Of a stretch of DNA of 64,000 nt, positions 35,922 through 44,722 are shown piece after piece. Each line of letters starts with the position of its first letter. Position 1 is the stretch's first letter. Under the pieces are notes generated by a model. The model saw nothing but the letters and a program-made list of their open reading frames with translations. It did not search any database and was not told where the DNA came from. Location of the stretch: positions 1-64,000 of the forward strand of contig CANQKW010000003.1 in NCBI GenBank assembly GCA_947624555.1, written 5' to 3'. The translations under genes were made by a program, and so were the position numbers. The DNA comes from an uncultured Clostridia bacterium (GTDB lineage: Bacteria; Bacillota; Clostridia; Oscillospirales; Ruminococcaceae).

Positions 35922-37901
35922 TTATTTCTTTTTGGATTTAGCAGCTATAACTGTTGCTCCTGCAATAATTACAGGGAAAATTGCCAGACCTGCAACTCCT
36001 GTTGCCGGGAAATTGCTGTCGCCTGTATTGTCGTCGTCGGTAGTATCGCCTGTATTATCGCCGCCGGTGGGATCATCTACGGGGCTGTCATCTCCGGGAT
36101 CAACTACAGCGCTGCTGTCCTGCGTTTTGTATACAAGAGCGTATGTAGAGAACCTGTCTGTTTCAAATGTGATAGTGTCGGGGTTGTCGTCAAGGTCATC
36201 AAGAACATCGGTTTCGCCGTCGTGTACACGTATCATAGCAAATTCTCTGTCAGCGTCAACAAGCTCTTCGGGAATGTCTATAACGAGTGTAAGACTGCCG
36301 TTTGTCTTGGTTACGCGCGACTTGGACAAATCAGCTATTGACTTGTAGAGCGAAATATCAAAATATCCCGCAACATCGTAATCGGTATCAACTACAGCGT
36401 CATCTACTGCGGAAATATCGGCTGCGGATATATCATCTTCATTTGCCGAAACAGAAAGAGTAACCGAAACGTTCACACCGTCAAGAGATTTAATCTCGTT
36501 TTCGGTGAAAAGCATAGTAATCAGGTCCTCTGCGCCGGTTGCAATAGCCGTTTCGGGTGCGTCTGCGGAAATATCGGTGTCAGCCACAAGGTCTTCTGCC
36601 ATATTCTCAATTACCTCTTCAACAGTGGGAGGAGTCGGCGGTGTTGAGGGTTCAGAGGGCGTCGAGGGCGTTGAGGGCGTTGAGGGAACAGACGATGTGT
36701 CGTCGTCATCTTCTTCGTCATAATCATCAGAAGACGTGTCCTCGTCTTCGTCATCGCCGGGGTCGGTGCTCAAATTTGACATATCAAATCCGCAAGTGTC
36801 GCACAAAGTGTCTTCGTCATCGCCGTCGCTGCAATCACCATAGCCTGCGTGCTTAGAGTTGTCGGTTATATCGCAAGTACCCTCACCTACGCACTTTTTC
36901 CAGTGATGTCCTTTACCGTCATTTTGATATTCACTGCCATATGAATGTGTGTGCGTGGTCGGGGTTGTGGTTGTTGTTACAGTTGCGGTTGCGCCGCAAG
37001 TGGTGCAATTGTATTTTGTTTGTCCCTCGCCTGCCGATGAACCACTGTCCCAACTGTGGGTGTGTGTCTTTTTGCAGGCGTTGCAAGAAACTTCGCCTTC
37101 TTCTTTGCTTGTGGATTCTGTTACGTAAGAGTGATTCTCTTTGTTTCCGGTATCTTCCTCATTGCAATTGTCGCAAATCTTCCAGTGCTGTTTCTCATCA
37201 CTTTGGTTGTATTTTGTTGTATAAGAATGTCCCTTTGCACATGGATTTTCCTCTGCAATTTCTCGTCCGCATACGCAGGTATTGCCGTCGCCCGATTTCG
37301 TGCACGTTACGTTTTGAGTTACTTTTTCCTTTCCACAGGTAGTACAAGTCTCTGTCACATTGTGGGTTTTATCGTCGGAATTCTGCTGATAGGTTGGCTC
37401 ACCATAACTTGTGTGCTGGCACTCATATTCGCAAACATTGCACACTCCATCACTCCAGCTGTGGTCTGTGGCTTCATGTGTCTTCTCATAACCGCAATTA
37501 TCGGTACACGTGTCTTTTTGTGTGTGCTGATTAGTAGTTTTCGTATAGGTTGTACTAATTTTGTGCGACTCTGTTTCTTCTTGTTCATTTGAACAGTAGA
37601 GGCACTTTGTAAATTTTTTGTGATTGCCGTCATCATCGGTTTCATATCTTACTGTTCCCGAAAAAGTGCAATCTTCTGTCACTGTTCCGTCGCCAGGGCA
37701 ATTACTGTCAGAATTCTCACAAGTATATGTGTGTTGAGAGAGACCACTAGGGCTATAAGTGCCCTCTTGCGGCGAATGTACGTGCTCATCTTCTGCTAAT
37801 GCCTGCTGATTTATTACGTTCGGTAAAACTGTAGGCGCACCAACAAGCACCATTAGCGCTGTCAATCCCGACAGCAAACGTTTTTTAATTTTGATGTCCA
37901 T
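35922..37901 (-). CDS. Cys/His-rich cell-surface protein with C-terminal sorting signal
   Basis: The 659-residue protein is exported (signal peptide about 1-38). Its N-terminal 320 residues hold a series of loosely repeated units, each with CxxC or CxC pairs and nearby His (such as HSYVTES, CNACKKTHTHSW, CTTCGATA). An acidic Asp/Glu linker, a Ser/Thr/Pro stretch, a roughly 170-residue predicted beta domain and a C-terminal NFPATG plus hydrophobic helix plus KSKKK follow. The end is a variant of the LPxTG sortase signal, so the protein is probably linked to the wall. GGAGG lies 9 bases before ATG 37901. No catalytic motif is seen; metal binding by the Cys/His units is possible but not shown. 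Confidence 0.82.
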   Translation of the reverse strand: MDIKIKKRLLSGLTALMVLVGAPTVLPNVINQQALAEDEHVHSPQEGTYSPSGLSQHTYTCENSDSNCPGDGTVTEDCTFSGTVRYETDDDGNHKKFTKCLYCSNEQEETESHKISTTYTKTTNQHTQKDTCTDNCGYEKTHEATDHSWSDGVCNVCEYECQHTSYGEPTYQQNSDDKTHNVTETCTTCGKEKVTQNVTCTKSGDGNTCVCGREIAEENPCAKGHSYTTKYNQSDEKQHWKICDNCNEEDTGNKENHSYVTESTSKEEGEVSCNACKKTHTHSWDSGSSAGEGQTKYNCTTCGATATVTTTTTPTTHTHSYGSEYQNDGKGHHWKKCVGEGTCDITDNSKHAGYGDCSDGDDEDTLCDTCGFDMSNLSTDPGDDEDEDTSSDDYDEEDDDDTSSVPSTPSTPSTPSEPSTPPTPPTVEEVIENMAEDLVADTDISADAPETAIATGAEDLITMLFTENEIKSLDGVNVSVTLSVSANEDDISAADISAVDDAVVDTDYDVAGYFDISLYKSIADLSKSRVTKTNGSLTLVIDIPEELVDADREFAMIRVHDGETDVLDDLDDNPDTITFETDRFSTYALVYKTQDSSAVVDPGDDSPVDDPTGGDNTGDTTDDDNTGDSNFPATGVAGLAIFPVIIAGATVIAAKSKKK

Positions 37902-37938
37902 AATGAAATTACCTCCATTCATTGCTATTGCAATTATT

Positions 37939-37967
37939 CTATAGTTTAATTTTTTATTAAACTATAG
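37939..37967. promoter_or_regulatory. Perfect palindrome CTATAGTTTAAT-N5-ATTAAACTATAG, candidate XRE operator
   Basis: Twelve-base arms with a 5-base T spacer lie just downstream of the surface-gene -10. A further TAGTTTAAT copy (37983-37991) sits within that promoter's spacer. The divergent XRE gene is the obvious candidate binder. A hairpin role in the surface-gene mRNA leader is an alternative. Confidence 0.6.
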
Positions 37968-37969
37968 AC

Positions 37970-37998
37970 ATTATATCACCTTTAGTTTAATTTGTCAA
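37970..37998 (-). promoter_or_regulatory. Promoter of the surface-protein gene
   Basis: Minus-strand TTGACA, 17 bases, TATAAT: full consensus, with TTAAACTA operator-like sequence inside the spacer. Confidence 0.88.
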
Positions 37999-38088
37999 TA
38001 CCCCTAGGCGATTAAATTTTAAAAAAATTTGAGTTATACTATAGGTGATAAGCTATACTTATTATATAAAAACACAGGAGGAACAATT

Positions 38089-38418
38089 ATGGACGATCAA
38101 ATAGCAATTGTAGGAAAAAGAATATGCGACCTAAGAAAATCTTACGGTTACACGCAGGAAAAACTGGCTGAAATGGCAGAGATTTCCATTCAATTTCTTG
38201 TCCAAATCGAACGAGGGCAAAAAACAATGAAAATCGGAACTCTGCGAAAGCTGGCGGCTGCTTTGTGCGTAAGCGCCGACTATATTATAAACGGCTCGGT
38301 TGCGTACAAGGAAAATCCGGAAATTAACGCATTACTCTCAACTTTGTCCGACCGCAACAAGGAGCAGGCAGCAAAGCTGCTGAAAGTATTTGCAGATGCT
38401 CTTAGAAATAACGAGTGA
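38089..38418 (+). CDS. XRE-family transcriptional regulator
   Basis: The 109-residue protein has an N-terminal Cro/C1-type helix-turn-helix (about 8-62: LRKSYGYTQEKLAEMAEIS, then QIERGQKTMKIGTLRKLAAA) and a short helical C-terminus that probably dimerises. AGGAGG lies 7 bases before ATG 38089. It is divergent from the surface-protein gene across a region with repeated TAGTTTAAT, so it may control that gene and itself. Confidence 0.9.
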   Translation: MDDQIAIVGKRICDLRKSYGYTQEKLAEMAEISIQFLVQIERGQKTMKIGTLRKLAAALCVSADYIINGSVAYKENPEINALLSTLSDRNKEQAAKLLKVFADALRNNE

Positions 38419-38420
38419 CG

Positions 38421-38443
38421 GCGGGGAAATTTCCCGTTTTTTT
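38421..38443 (+). terminator. Terminator after the XRE gene
   Basis: CGGGGAAATTTCCCG followed by seven T. Confidence 0.8.
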
Positions 38444-38529
38444 GTTATATGGGGTATTTTTTTACGAAAAATTGCCGTCGGGCGGTCTTTATGCGTCGTT
38501 GTAATTATATAAAATGTCAATAAACAAGC

Positions 38530-38552
38530 AGCCCCCGTGCGTTTCGGGGGCT
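38530..38552. terminator. GC-rich hairpin between convergent genes
   Basis: AGCCCCCG and CGGGGGCT form a strong stem, but T runs on either side are poor (GTTCATTT; GCTTGTTT). It may back up termination for the deacetylase gene. Confidence 0.5.
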
Positions 38553-38601
38553 GTTCATTTGAGATTGATGTGATTTTTTTACAAATTTTCCGTATAATTG
38601 C

Positions 38602-39624
38602 TTATTTTTCCGTCGGCGCAGAGTTTTCCTGCGAGCCTGACGAAGAGTCCTGACCTGCTCTGTCCTTTGACTTTGCAATAACCTCCTGTGCAAACGGCAG
38701 CATTTCTTCGGGTATGCTGCCGCTGAGGCTGATATTGCCGTTTTTCAGCGCCTCTGCGGTTTGAGCGATCTGCTCTTCGGTAATTCCTGCGGCGATAAGC
38801 TCATCGTGATATTCGGCTATTACCTCTTCTATTTCCTCGTTTGAGATAATGTTGCCTGCGGCGGTAGGCTGCTGCTCTCCGTTAGCGTCTATCGTGTAAT
38901 TTTCGTGAAAAATCAGTTCCTCAACGGTGACAAATTCAAAGCCTTTTTCTTTCAGACCTTTGAGAATATCTGGAAGAGCCTCTGTGGTGTTCGGCAAATC
39001 GTTATGGAACAGCAGTATCGACCCGGATTTTGTGTTATCAAGGATTTTTTTGGTTATTTCCTCGGAAGTCGGTTTGTTCCAGTCAACGCTGTCAACGTCC
39101 CACTGGATAGTCGTAAGCCCCATTCCCTCGATCGTCGTGAGCATAGAGTCGTCGTATTCGCCGTATGGCGCACGGTAAAGAGTAGGCGCTCTTCCCGTTA
39201 TCATTTCGATCTTTCTCGAACATTCGCGGGTATCGTTGATTAAATCGTTTACATTGATGCCCTCAACGTGCGGGTGCTTATCGGAGTGATTTTCAATCTC
39301 GTGACCTGCCTGTGCAAATTTTTTAACGTCATCGGCGCACCTGTCGCACCAATCTCCCGTGATGAAAAACGTTGCCTTTGCGTCATATTCGTCAAGGATT
39401 TCAATAAGCTCGTCTGTGTTGGAATTTTCCCACGCAACGTCAAATGTCACTGCAATTTTGTTGTCGTCCCTGTCAACACGGTAAACAGGGAGCTTTCGCT
39501 GCTCTGCTTTCGTGCCGACCGAAGTTACCGCCGCAGTAATAATGACCGCAGTCGTTGCCGCCGCCGCAACAGCAATTGCCGCCGTGCGTTTCATTTGTTT
39601 TTTTGTGAATGTAAATGCTTTCAT
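38602..39624 (-). CDS. Polysaccharide deacetylase, PdaB-like
   Basis: The 340-residue protein has an N-terminal membrane anchor (about 12-35) and a NodB domain (about 55-245). Motifs: TFDVAW, HSDKHPHVEG, RAPYGEYDDS, WDVDSVDW and LLFHN. The first motif is TFDDG in most deacetylases; here the second Asp, normally a metal ligand, is replaced, as in sporulation protein PdaB (TFDISW). The His pair of HSxxHP remains. A roughly 95-residue C-terminal extension rich in Glu, Ala and Ser is not part of the family core. Likely acts on peptidoglycan or another wall glycan; activity is uncertain. GGAGGG precedes the start. Confidence 0.88.
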   Translation of the reverse strand: MKAFTFTKKQMKRTAAIAVAAAATTAVIITAAVTSVGTKAEQRKLPVYRVDRDDNKIAVTFDVAWENSNTDELIEILDEYDAKATFFITGDWCDRCADDVKKFAQAGHEIENHSDKHPHVEGINVNDLINDTRECSRKIEMITGRAPTLYRAPYGEYDDSMLTTIEGMGLTTIQWDVDSVDWNKPTSEEITKKILDNTKSGSILLFHNDLPNTTEALPDILKGLKEKGFEFVTVEELIFHENYTIDANGEQQPTAAGNIISNEEIEEVIAEYHDELIAAGITEEQIAQTAEALKNGNISLSGSIPEEMLPFAQEVIAKSKDRAGQDSSSGSQENSAPTEK

Positions 39625-39723
39625 AATTTTCCCTCCATAGCCGTTTTTAACAAATTATTATTATTCTTTTGGGACAATTATGACAAGCAATTTCAAGTTT
39701 TTTGTAAAATTTTATCAAAGCTC

Positions 39724-39752
39724 TTGACAAAACGGCAAACAAGTTATATAAT
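39724..39752 (+). promoter_or_regulatory. Promoter of the ComFB gene
   Basis: TTGACA, 17 bases, TATAAT, full consensus, about 75 bases before the start. Confidence 0.88.
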
Positions 39753-39827
39753 GTAAATGGTGGATTATTGCAAAAAGGAGTCCGCAAAAACAGAAAGAAT
39801 GTACCTAAAAGTGAGAGTGAGGAAATT

Positions 39828-40091
39828 ATGGCTCTTGTAAATGTTATGGAGAAAATCGTTTACGATAAGCTTGAAGAAATGCTCAAAACAGAGAATTGCT
39901 GCAAGTGTGAACGCTGCCTTGAGGATATGGAGGCGATTGCACTTAATAAGCTCCCCGCAAGATATGTGAGCACCCGAAACGGAGAGCTTTTTTCAAAGCT
40001 CAACGCTACTGTTCGTCAAAGTGCTGTTGATATCAATATTGCGGTTTCAAACGCTATTGCCTGCGTTTCATCAAAACCCTCTCACGAATAA
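39828..40091 (+). CDS. ComFB-domain protein
   Basis: The 87-residue protein is nearly all ComFB domain: VMEKIVYDKLEEML, the cysteine cluster CCKCERCLEDMEAIALN and KLPARYV. ComFB was named from the late competence operon of Bacillus; cyanobacterial ComFB-type proteins have been reported as cyclic dinucleotide receptors. Such a role here is only a suggestion, made more interesting by the GGDEF protein in the same window. The start at 39828 has GTGAGG 5 bases upstream; an earlier in-frame start (39768) is poorer. Confidence 0.85.
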   Translation: MALVNVMEKIVYDKLEEMLKTENCCKCERCLEDMEAIALNKLPARYVSTRNGELFSKLNATVRQSAVDINIAVSNAIACVSSKPSHE

Positions 40092-40120
40092 AGGTTGTAC
40101 ATAGGTATGTAAATAAAAAT

Positions 40121-40155
40121 ATCGCCCTGCAAATTCAGCAGGACGATTTATTTTT
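40121..40155. terminator. Terminator between comFB-type gene and recR
   Basis: TCGCCCTGC and GCAGGACGA form a stem with one mismatch, followed by TTTATTTTT; the minus strand also ends in T-rich sequence. Confidence 0.75.
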
Positions 40156-40198
40156 GCCGCAAAATCAAAAAATTCAACAAACCGTGTAATATTACAGC

Positions 40199-40795
40199 TT
40201 AAAGCTCGTTTCTGTTTTCAAGAGCCTTTACAAGAGTAACATCATCTGCGAATTCAAGCGCCGAACCTGCCGGCAAGCCGTAAGCAAGCCGAGTTACCTT
40301 TATACCCATAGGCTTGATAAGTCTGCCAATATACATCGCAGTAGCCTCGCCCTCAACGGTGGGGTTTGTCGCCATAATGACCTCTTTTACGTCCGTGAGC
40401 CTGCTGAGCAGCTCCTTGATTTTCAAGTCCTCAGCGGTAATGCCGTCCATAGGCGACAGCAGCCCATGAAGTACATGATAAAGTCCCTCGTAGCCGCCTG
40501 CTCTTTCAAACGCAGAAACGTCCTTAGGCGATTCTACAACACAGATTATGCTTTTATCACGTTCCTCGTCAGAACAAATTTCACAGATTTCCCGTTCTGT
40601 AAAATTCTGACAGCAGGAGCAAAGTTTTACGCTTTCTCTTGCCTTTATGATATTTTCAGCAAACTGCCTTACCTCGTTTTCGGGCTGATTAAGCACATAA
40701 TAAGCCAGCCGCTGGGCGGTTTTTATGCCTATTCCGGGCAGCTTTGCAAACTGCTCTGCGGCAAGAGCGAGCGGAAAGGATACAAATTCCGACAT
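40199..40795 (-). CDS. recR: Recombination protein RecR
   Basis: The 198-residue protein works with RecF and RecO in loading RecA at gaps. It has the helix-hairpin-helix [15 protein letters not shown], the zinc finger [16 protein letters not shown], and the Toprim domain ([27 protein letters not shown]). Last gene of dnaX-ybaB-recR, 5 bases after ybaB. Confidence 0.97.
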   Translation of the reverse strand: MSEFVSFPLALAAEQFAKLPGIGIKTAQRLAYYVLNQPENEVRQFAENIIKARESVKLCSCCQNFTEREICEICSDEERDKSIICVVESPKDVSAFERAGGYEGLYHVLHGLLSPMDGITAEDLKIKELLSRLTDVKEVIMATNPTVEGEATAMYIGRLIKPMGIKVTRLAYGLPAGSALEFADDVTLVKALENRNEL

Positions 40796-40800
40796 TTCTA

Positions 40801-41148
40801 TCAGAACAGACCGGGCATAGAAACGCCGCCCGTTACCTTTGACATTTCTTCGGTGCTGTAATTTTCGATATCTGCGATGATTTCATTTACACCGCTGATG
40901 ATAAGATCCTGGAGCATTTCAATATCTTCGGGGTCAACTACTTCAGGCTTCAGCGTAACGGATTTGAGTTTCTTATCGCCTGTCATAACCAGCTCCAGAG
41001 CACCGCCGCCGACCTGTTTTGTAAACTCCCTCTGTTCAAGCTCTTCCTGTACACGAGTGATATCCTCCTGCATTTTCTGAGCTTTTCTTACCATTTGATT
41101 CATATTAGCGTTTGAATTCTGATATCCTGCCGGAAGTCTTGATTTCAT
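40801..41148 (-). CDS. YbaB/EbfC nucleoid-associated protein
   Basis: The 115-residue DNA-binding protein shows the family core ([39 protein letters not shown]). It binds DNA as a dimer. It sits between dnaX and recR with gaps of 12 and 5 bases, the classic order. An N-terminal extension before MNQMVRKAQ makes it a little longer than average; ATG 41104 could be an alternative start. Confidence 0.93.
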   Translation of the reverse strand: MKSRLPAGYQNSNANMNQMVRKAQKMQEDITRVQEELEQREFTKQVGGGALELVMTGDKKLKSVTLKPEVVDPEDIEMLQDLIISGVNEIIADIENYSTEEMSKVTGGVSMPGLF

Positions 41149-41160
41149 AGAAAATACCTC

Positions 41161-42927
41161 TCATTCTTGTTTGATTTCAACGCCAAGCTGTTTAGCCTTT
41201 TTCAGCAGCTTAGCAATTTTACTGACTTCATCTTCATTTTCGGGAACGCTTTCCCTTACGATTTTTACGTTGATATTATATCCCAAAGCGTCGGATATTT
41301 CCTTTGAAAATGCCGTCAGCTCCTCGTCCTTTACATTATTTACCAGCATATTGTTCGAGGAGTGAATTATCAGCATTCCGTCTGATATTTCAGCCGCAGA
41401 GCCTTCAAGCATTGTCATAGTCATAAAATCGCATTTGTGTATTGCGTTTTTCCAGTCTTCCTCAGAGATGGTTTCGGGAAAAGCGGCTTTATTTTCGCCT
41501 TTTTCCGCTGTCGGCTCTTCTTTTTTTTCTGTTTCGGGAGATTTATCCGTTTCAGCGGCTGCGCTCTCTTCAATCGGCGGTATATCGTCGGCGGAAGGAG
41601 CAGTCGGCGTTTCGGGCAATATTTCGGGCGGCTCTTCAAAATCAGGGGAAACTGCCGTATCGGCGCTCTCTTCGTTTACAAGCTTTGCCGTTTCCTCGCC
41701 CAGCGCCCTCATCTTATTGAGATTTATAAGGTTCTCACGGGACATTTTTTCAGGCGGCGTAGGCACAAATTCTTCCTTTGGAATTTGAGTGACACGCATT
41801 TCGGGTTTCATACGGACTGCGTGTGCCGCCGTGCTTGTTTCCGCACTGTATCCCGAACACATTTTCACAAAACAAATCTCCGCAAGGATTTTGCGGCTGC
41901 GGGTCTTGCCGATATTGTCCGCACATTCCCTCATAAGATTGAGGCACCTTAAAATGTCCCCCATTGTGAACTTTTCCGCTGAAACTTTTATGCTGTCGTA
42001 CTCGGACGGCAGCGCAGAAAGCAAATCCAAATCATTCGGCGCTGTCTTGTAGATCATAATATCACGGAAACGCTCCGAAAGCTCATCTATAACGAGCGAC
42101 ATATCCTTGGAATTTTTGTAAAGCTCCGACAAAAGCCGTATACAGCCTGCTGCGTCGTGCTCTGCGATCATATCCGAAAAAGCCGCAAGGTGAGAAGTTT
42201 CTGCAACACCTGCACATTTTCTTACTACTTCGCTTGTCACGTGCTTGTCCGCCGAGGCGCAGCGGTCCAATATCGACAGAGCGTCTCTCATTCCTCCGTC
42301 CGAAAGACGTGAGATGAGGTCGGCAGCGTCGCTGTCAAGCGTAATACCCTCGTTTTCCGCAGCAAAAAACAGCCGTTTCGAGCTGTCCGCAGGGTCTATC
42401 CTTCTGAATTCAAATCTCTGGCAGCGTGAAACGATCGTCGCAGGGACTTTTTGCAGCTCTGTTGTCGCAAGAATAAACTTTACGTGTGCAGGCGGTTCTT
42501 CAAGCGTTTTCAACAATGCGTTAAAAGCCGCCCCCGAAAGCATATGCACCTCGTCTATGATGTAGACCCTGTATTTGCAGGAAACAGGGGTATACAAAAC
42601 CTCGTCGCGAAGTTGTCTTACGTCGTCAACACCGTTGTTTGACGCGGCGTCCATTTCAACTATATCGGTAGCGGAGCCGTCAAGTATCTCCCTGCACCGT
42701 TCACATTCAAGGCAGGGATTTCCGTCCTTCGGGTCAAGGCAATTCACAGCCATTGCGAAAATTTTAGCGCAGGTGGTTTTGCCTGTTCCTCTTGAACCCG
42801 TAAAAAGGTAAGCGTGACCTGCCGAGCCGTTTTTTATCTGATTTTTCAGCGTAATAGTGATAGGTTCCTGCGAGATAACATCATCAAATGTTCTCGGACG
42901 ATATTTTCTGTAAAGAGCAAGATACAT
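41161..42927 (-). CDS. dnaX: DNA polymerase III subunits gamma/tau
   Basis: The 588-residue clamp-loader ATPase has Walker A GSRGTGKTTCAK (about 44-55), a zinc site (CLECERCREI), EMDAASNNGVDDVR, the DEVHML box and the sensor region LATTELQKVPATIVSRCQRF. A Glu/Pro-rich linker (about 400-480) leads to a C-terminal tau-like domain. RBS GGCGGTGAG. It follows the SRP RNA gene directly with no clear promoter of its own. Confidence 0.96.
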   Translation of the reverse strand: MYLALYRKYRPRTFDDVISQEPITITLKNQIKNGSAGHAYLFTGSRGTGKTTCAKIFAMAVNCLDPKDGNPCLECERCREILDGSATDIVEMDAASNNGVDDVRQLRDEVLYTPVSCKYRVYIIDEVHMLSGAAFNALLKTLEEPPAHVKFILATTELQKVPATIVSRCQRFEFRRIDPADSSKRLFFAAENEGITLDSDAADLISRLSDGGMRDALSILDRCASADKHVTSEVVRKCAGVAETSHLAAFSDMIAEHDAAGCIRLLSELYKNSKDMSLVIDELSERFRDIMIYKTAPNDLDLLSALPSEYDSIKVSAEKFTMGDILRCLNLMRECADNIGKTRSRKILAEICFVKMCSGYSAETSTAAHAVRMKPEMRVTQIPKEEFVPTPPEKMSRENLINLNKMRALGEETAKLVNEESADTAVSPDFEEPPEILPETPTAPSADDIPPIEESAAAETDKSPETEKKEEPTAEKGENKAAFPETISEEDWKNAIHKCDFMTMTMLEGSAAEISDGMLIIHSSNNMLVNNVKDEELTAFSKEISDALGYNINVKIVRESVPENEDEVSKIAKLLKKAKQLGVEIKQE

Positions 42928-42979
42928 TCACTCACCGCCTTAAATCAACGCCGCAGCCCTGTTTTCCTTTTAACAAAAA

Positions 42980-43103
42980 TGTTCTCGATTATGGGAGCAG
43001 GCTTGCCGTACACACACTGCAAATCGCTTAATGCTGCTCGGTTCCCCGCCTGACATGGTTCACGGCGCCGTGTTGTCGGGGTCTGCTCCCATAATCGAAA
43101 ACA
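42980..43103 (-). ncRNA. ffs: Signal recognition particle RNA (small bacterial type)
   Basis: The minus strand contains the SRP RNA core: GAACCATGTCAGGCGG, the tetraloop region GGGGAACCGAGCAGCATTAA and flanking arms TTCGATTATGGGAGCAG / CTGCTCCCATAATCGAGAA that close the long hairpin. It scaffolds Ffh for co-translational membrane targeting. Length is about 120 bases, so it is the short 4.5S-like form without the Alu domain of Bacillus. It lies just upstream of dnaX, as in many Firmicutes. Exact ends are estimated from the stem. Confidence 0.93.
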
Positions 43104-43115
43104 CTTAACTTTTAT

Positions 43116-43144
43116 ATTATACAATATTTCCGCAAAAAAATCAA
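43116..43144 (-). promoter_or_regulatory. Promoter of the SRP RNA gene
   Basis: Minus-strand TTGATT, 17 bases, TATAAT, with the -10 about 13 bases before the RNA start. Read-through into dnaX is likely, as only ATTTTTG follows the stem. Confidence 0.8.
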
Positions 43145-43233
43145 GCACTTTTCAAAAAAATTTCCCCGGCTGACGAAGGACATTAGACTTCGCCGCCGAA
43201 ATTTCCCTGTTTCATATTTTTTTAAATATCATA

Positions 43234-43263
43234 TTGACAAACTGCCTTTACATAAAGTATAAT
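43234..43263 (+). promoter_or_regulatory. Promoter of glmM
   Basis: TTGACA, 18 bases, TATAAT, about 35 bases before the start. Confidence 0.82.
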
Positions 43264-43297
43264 GGTAACAGTGTTTTATTGCAAAGGAGAAATAGAA

Positions 43298-44644
43298 ATG
43301 TCAAAATATTTCGGCACGGACGGTTTCAGAGGCGAGGCAAATATCGGTCTTACCGTGGAACACGCTTTTAAAACAGGCAGATTTATCGGAGATTTTTACG
43401 GAAAAGAACACCGCTGTCAGGTGGTCATCGGCAAGGACACTCGCCGCAGCTCATATATGTTCGAGTATGCGCTGACCGCGGGTCTTACTGCGTCGGGAGC
43501 GGACGTTTATCTTCTGCACGTCACTACAACTCCCTCGGTTTCCTATGTTGCAAGAACTGACGATTTTGACTGCGGAATTATGATCTCGGCATCTCACAAT
43601 CCCTTTTCGGACAACGGTATAAAGCTCTTCAATTCAAAGGGAGAAAAAATGGATGACAGCGTGATTGACGAGATCGAAAAATATCTCGACGGAGAAACGC
43701 CCGAAATCCCTCTTGCCACAGGCGAGGCAATAGGAAGAGCATCGGATTATTCTTCGGGAAGAAACCGCTACATAGGCTATCTTATATCGCTTGCGACAAA
43801 TTCTTTCAAGGGCAGGAGAATAGGACTTGACTGCGCAAACGGCTCGTCCTTTACGGTAGCAAAAAGCGTTTTTGACGCTCTTGGGGCGAAAACTTACGTT
43901 GTAGGAAACAAACCCGACGGATTTAACATCAATTCTGCCTGCGGCTCGACTCATATTGAAAATCTTGTAAGTCTTGTCCGTGAGGAGCAGCTTGACTGCG
44001 GTTTTGCCTTTGACGGTGACGCAGACAGGTGTATTGCGGTCGATGAAAATGCAAATGTCGTCGACGGAGATAAGATTCTCTATCTTTGCGGAAGTTACCT
44101 AAAGGAACGGGGAGAGCTTGAAAACGACACCGTTGTCACAACGATAATGTCAAATCTGGGGCTTTACAAGGCTTTTGACGAGCTTGGCATAAAATACGAG
44201 AAAACTGCGGTCGGCGACAAATACGTTTATGAATGTATGAACGAGTGCGGCTATATTTTAGGCGGCGAAAACAGCGGGCATATTATTTTCAGCAAGTATG
44301 AAAATACAGGTGACGGAATTATCACGGCTCTTAAAATAATGGAAGTCATCTGCTCAAAGAAATGTTCTCTTTCGGAACTTACAAAGGGAATGACCGTTTA
44401 TCCGCAGATACTGAAAAATGTTCGTGTCAAGGACAAAAAAGCCGTTCTTAAAGACGAGGACGTGAAAGCCGCAGTAAAAGCTGCCGAGGACGCATTGGGA
44501 AACGAGGGAAGAGTACTTGTCCGTCCGTCGGGAACAGAGCCGCTGCTCCGTATTATGGCGGAGGCGGAAACCCGTGAGATATGCAAAAAACATATTGAAG
44601 ATATTGAAAAGGTCGTAAGGAAAAAAGGCTTATGCGCCGATTAA
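43298..44644 (+). CDS. glmM: Phosphoglucosamine mutase
   Basis: The 448-residue enzyme converts glucosamine-6-phosphate to glucosamine-1-phosphate for wall precursor synthesis. It starts with MSKYFGTDGFRGEAN, has the phosphoserine loop ISASHNP (Ser99), the metal loop DGDADR and the phosphate-binding RPSGTEPLLRIMAE near the end. The start at 43298 has AAAGGAGA 7 bases upstream; an upstream in-frame ATG (43262) is within the promoter. Confidence 0.97.
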   Translation: MSKYFGTDGFRGEANIGLTVEHAFKTGRFIGDFYGKEHRCQVVIGKDTRRSSYMFEYALTAGLTASGADVYLLHVTTTPSVSYVARTDDFDCGIMISASHNPFSDNGIKLFNSKGEKMDDSVIDEIEKYLDGETPEIPLATGEAIGRASDYSSGRNRYIGYLISLATNSFKGRRIGLDCANGSSFTVAKSVFDALGAKTYVVGNKPDGFNINSACGSTHIENLVSLVREEQLDCGFAFDGDADRCIAVDENANVVDGDKILYLCGSYLKERGELENDTVVTTIMSNLGLYKAFDELGIKYEKTAVGDKYVYECMNECGYILGGENSGHIIFSKYENTGDGIITALKIMEVICSKKCSLSELTKGMTVYPQILKNVRVKDKKAVLKDEDVKAAVKAAEDALGNEGRVLVRPSGTEPLLRIMAEAETREICKKHIEDIEKVVRKKGLCAD

Positions 44645-44660
44645 AGTATAAAGATAACAT

Positions 44661-44705
44661 AAAAAGCCGCCAAAGCGCTGATTTAGTCCGCTTTGGCGGC
44701 TTTTT
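44661..44705. terminator. Bidirectional terminator between glmM and clpB
   Basis: AAAAAGCCGCCAAAGCG and CGCTTTGGCGGCTTTTT form a 17-base stem with A and T runs at both ends. Confidence 0.96.
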
Positions 44706-44722
44706 GGCTCTTTCGGGCAGCG

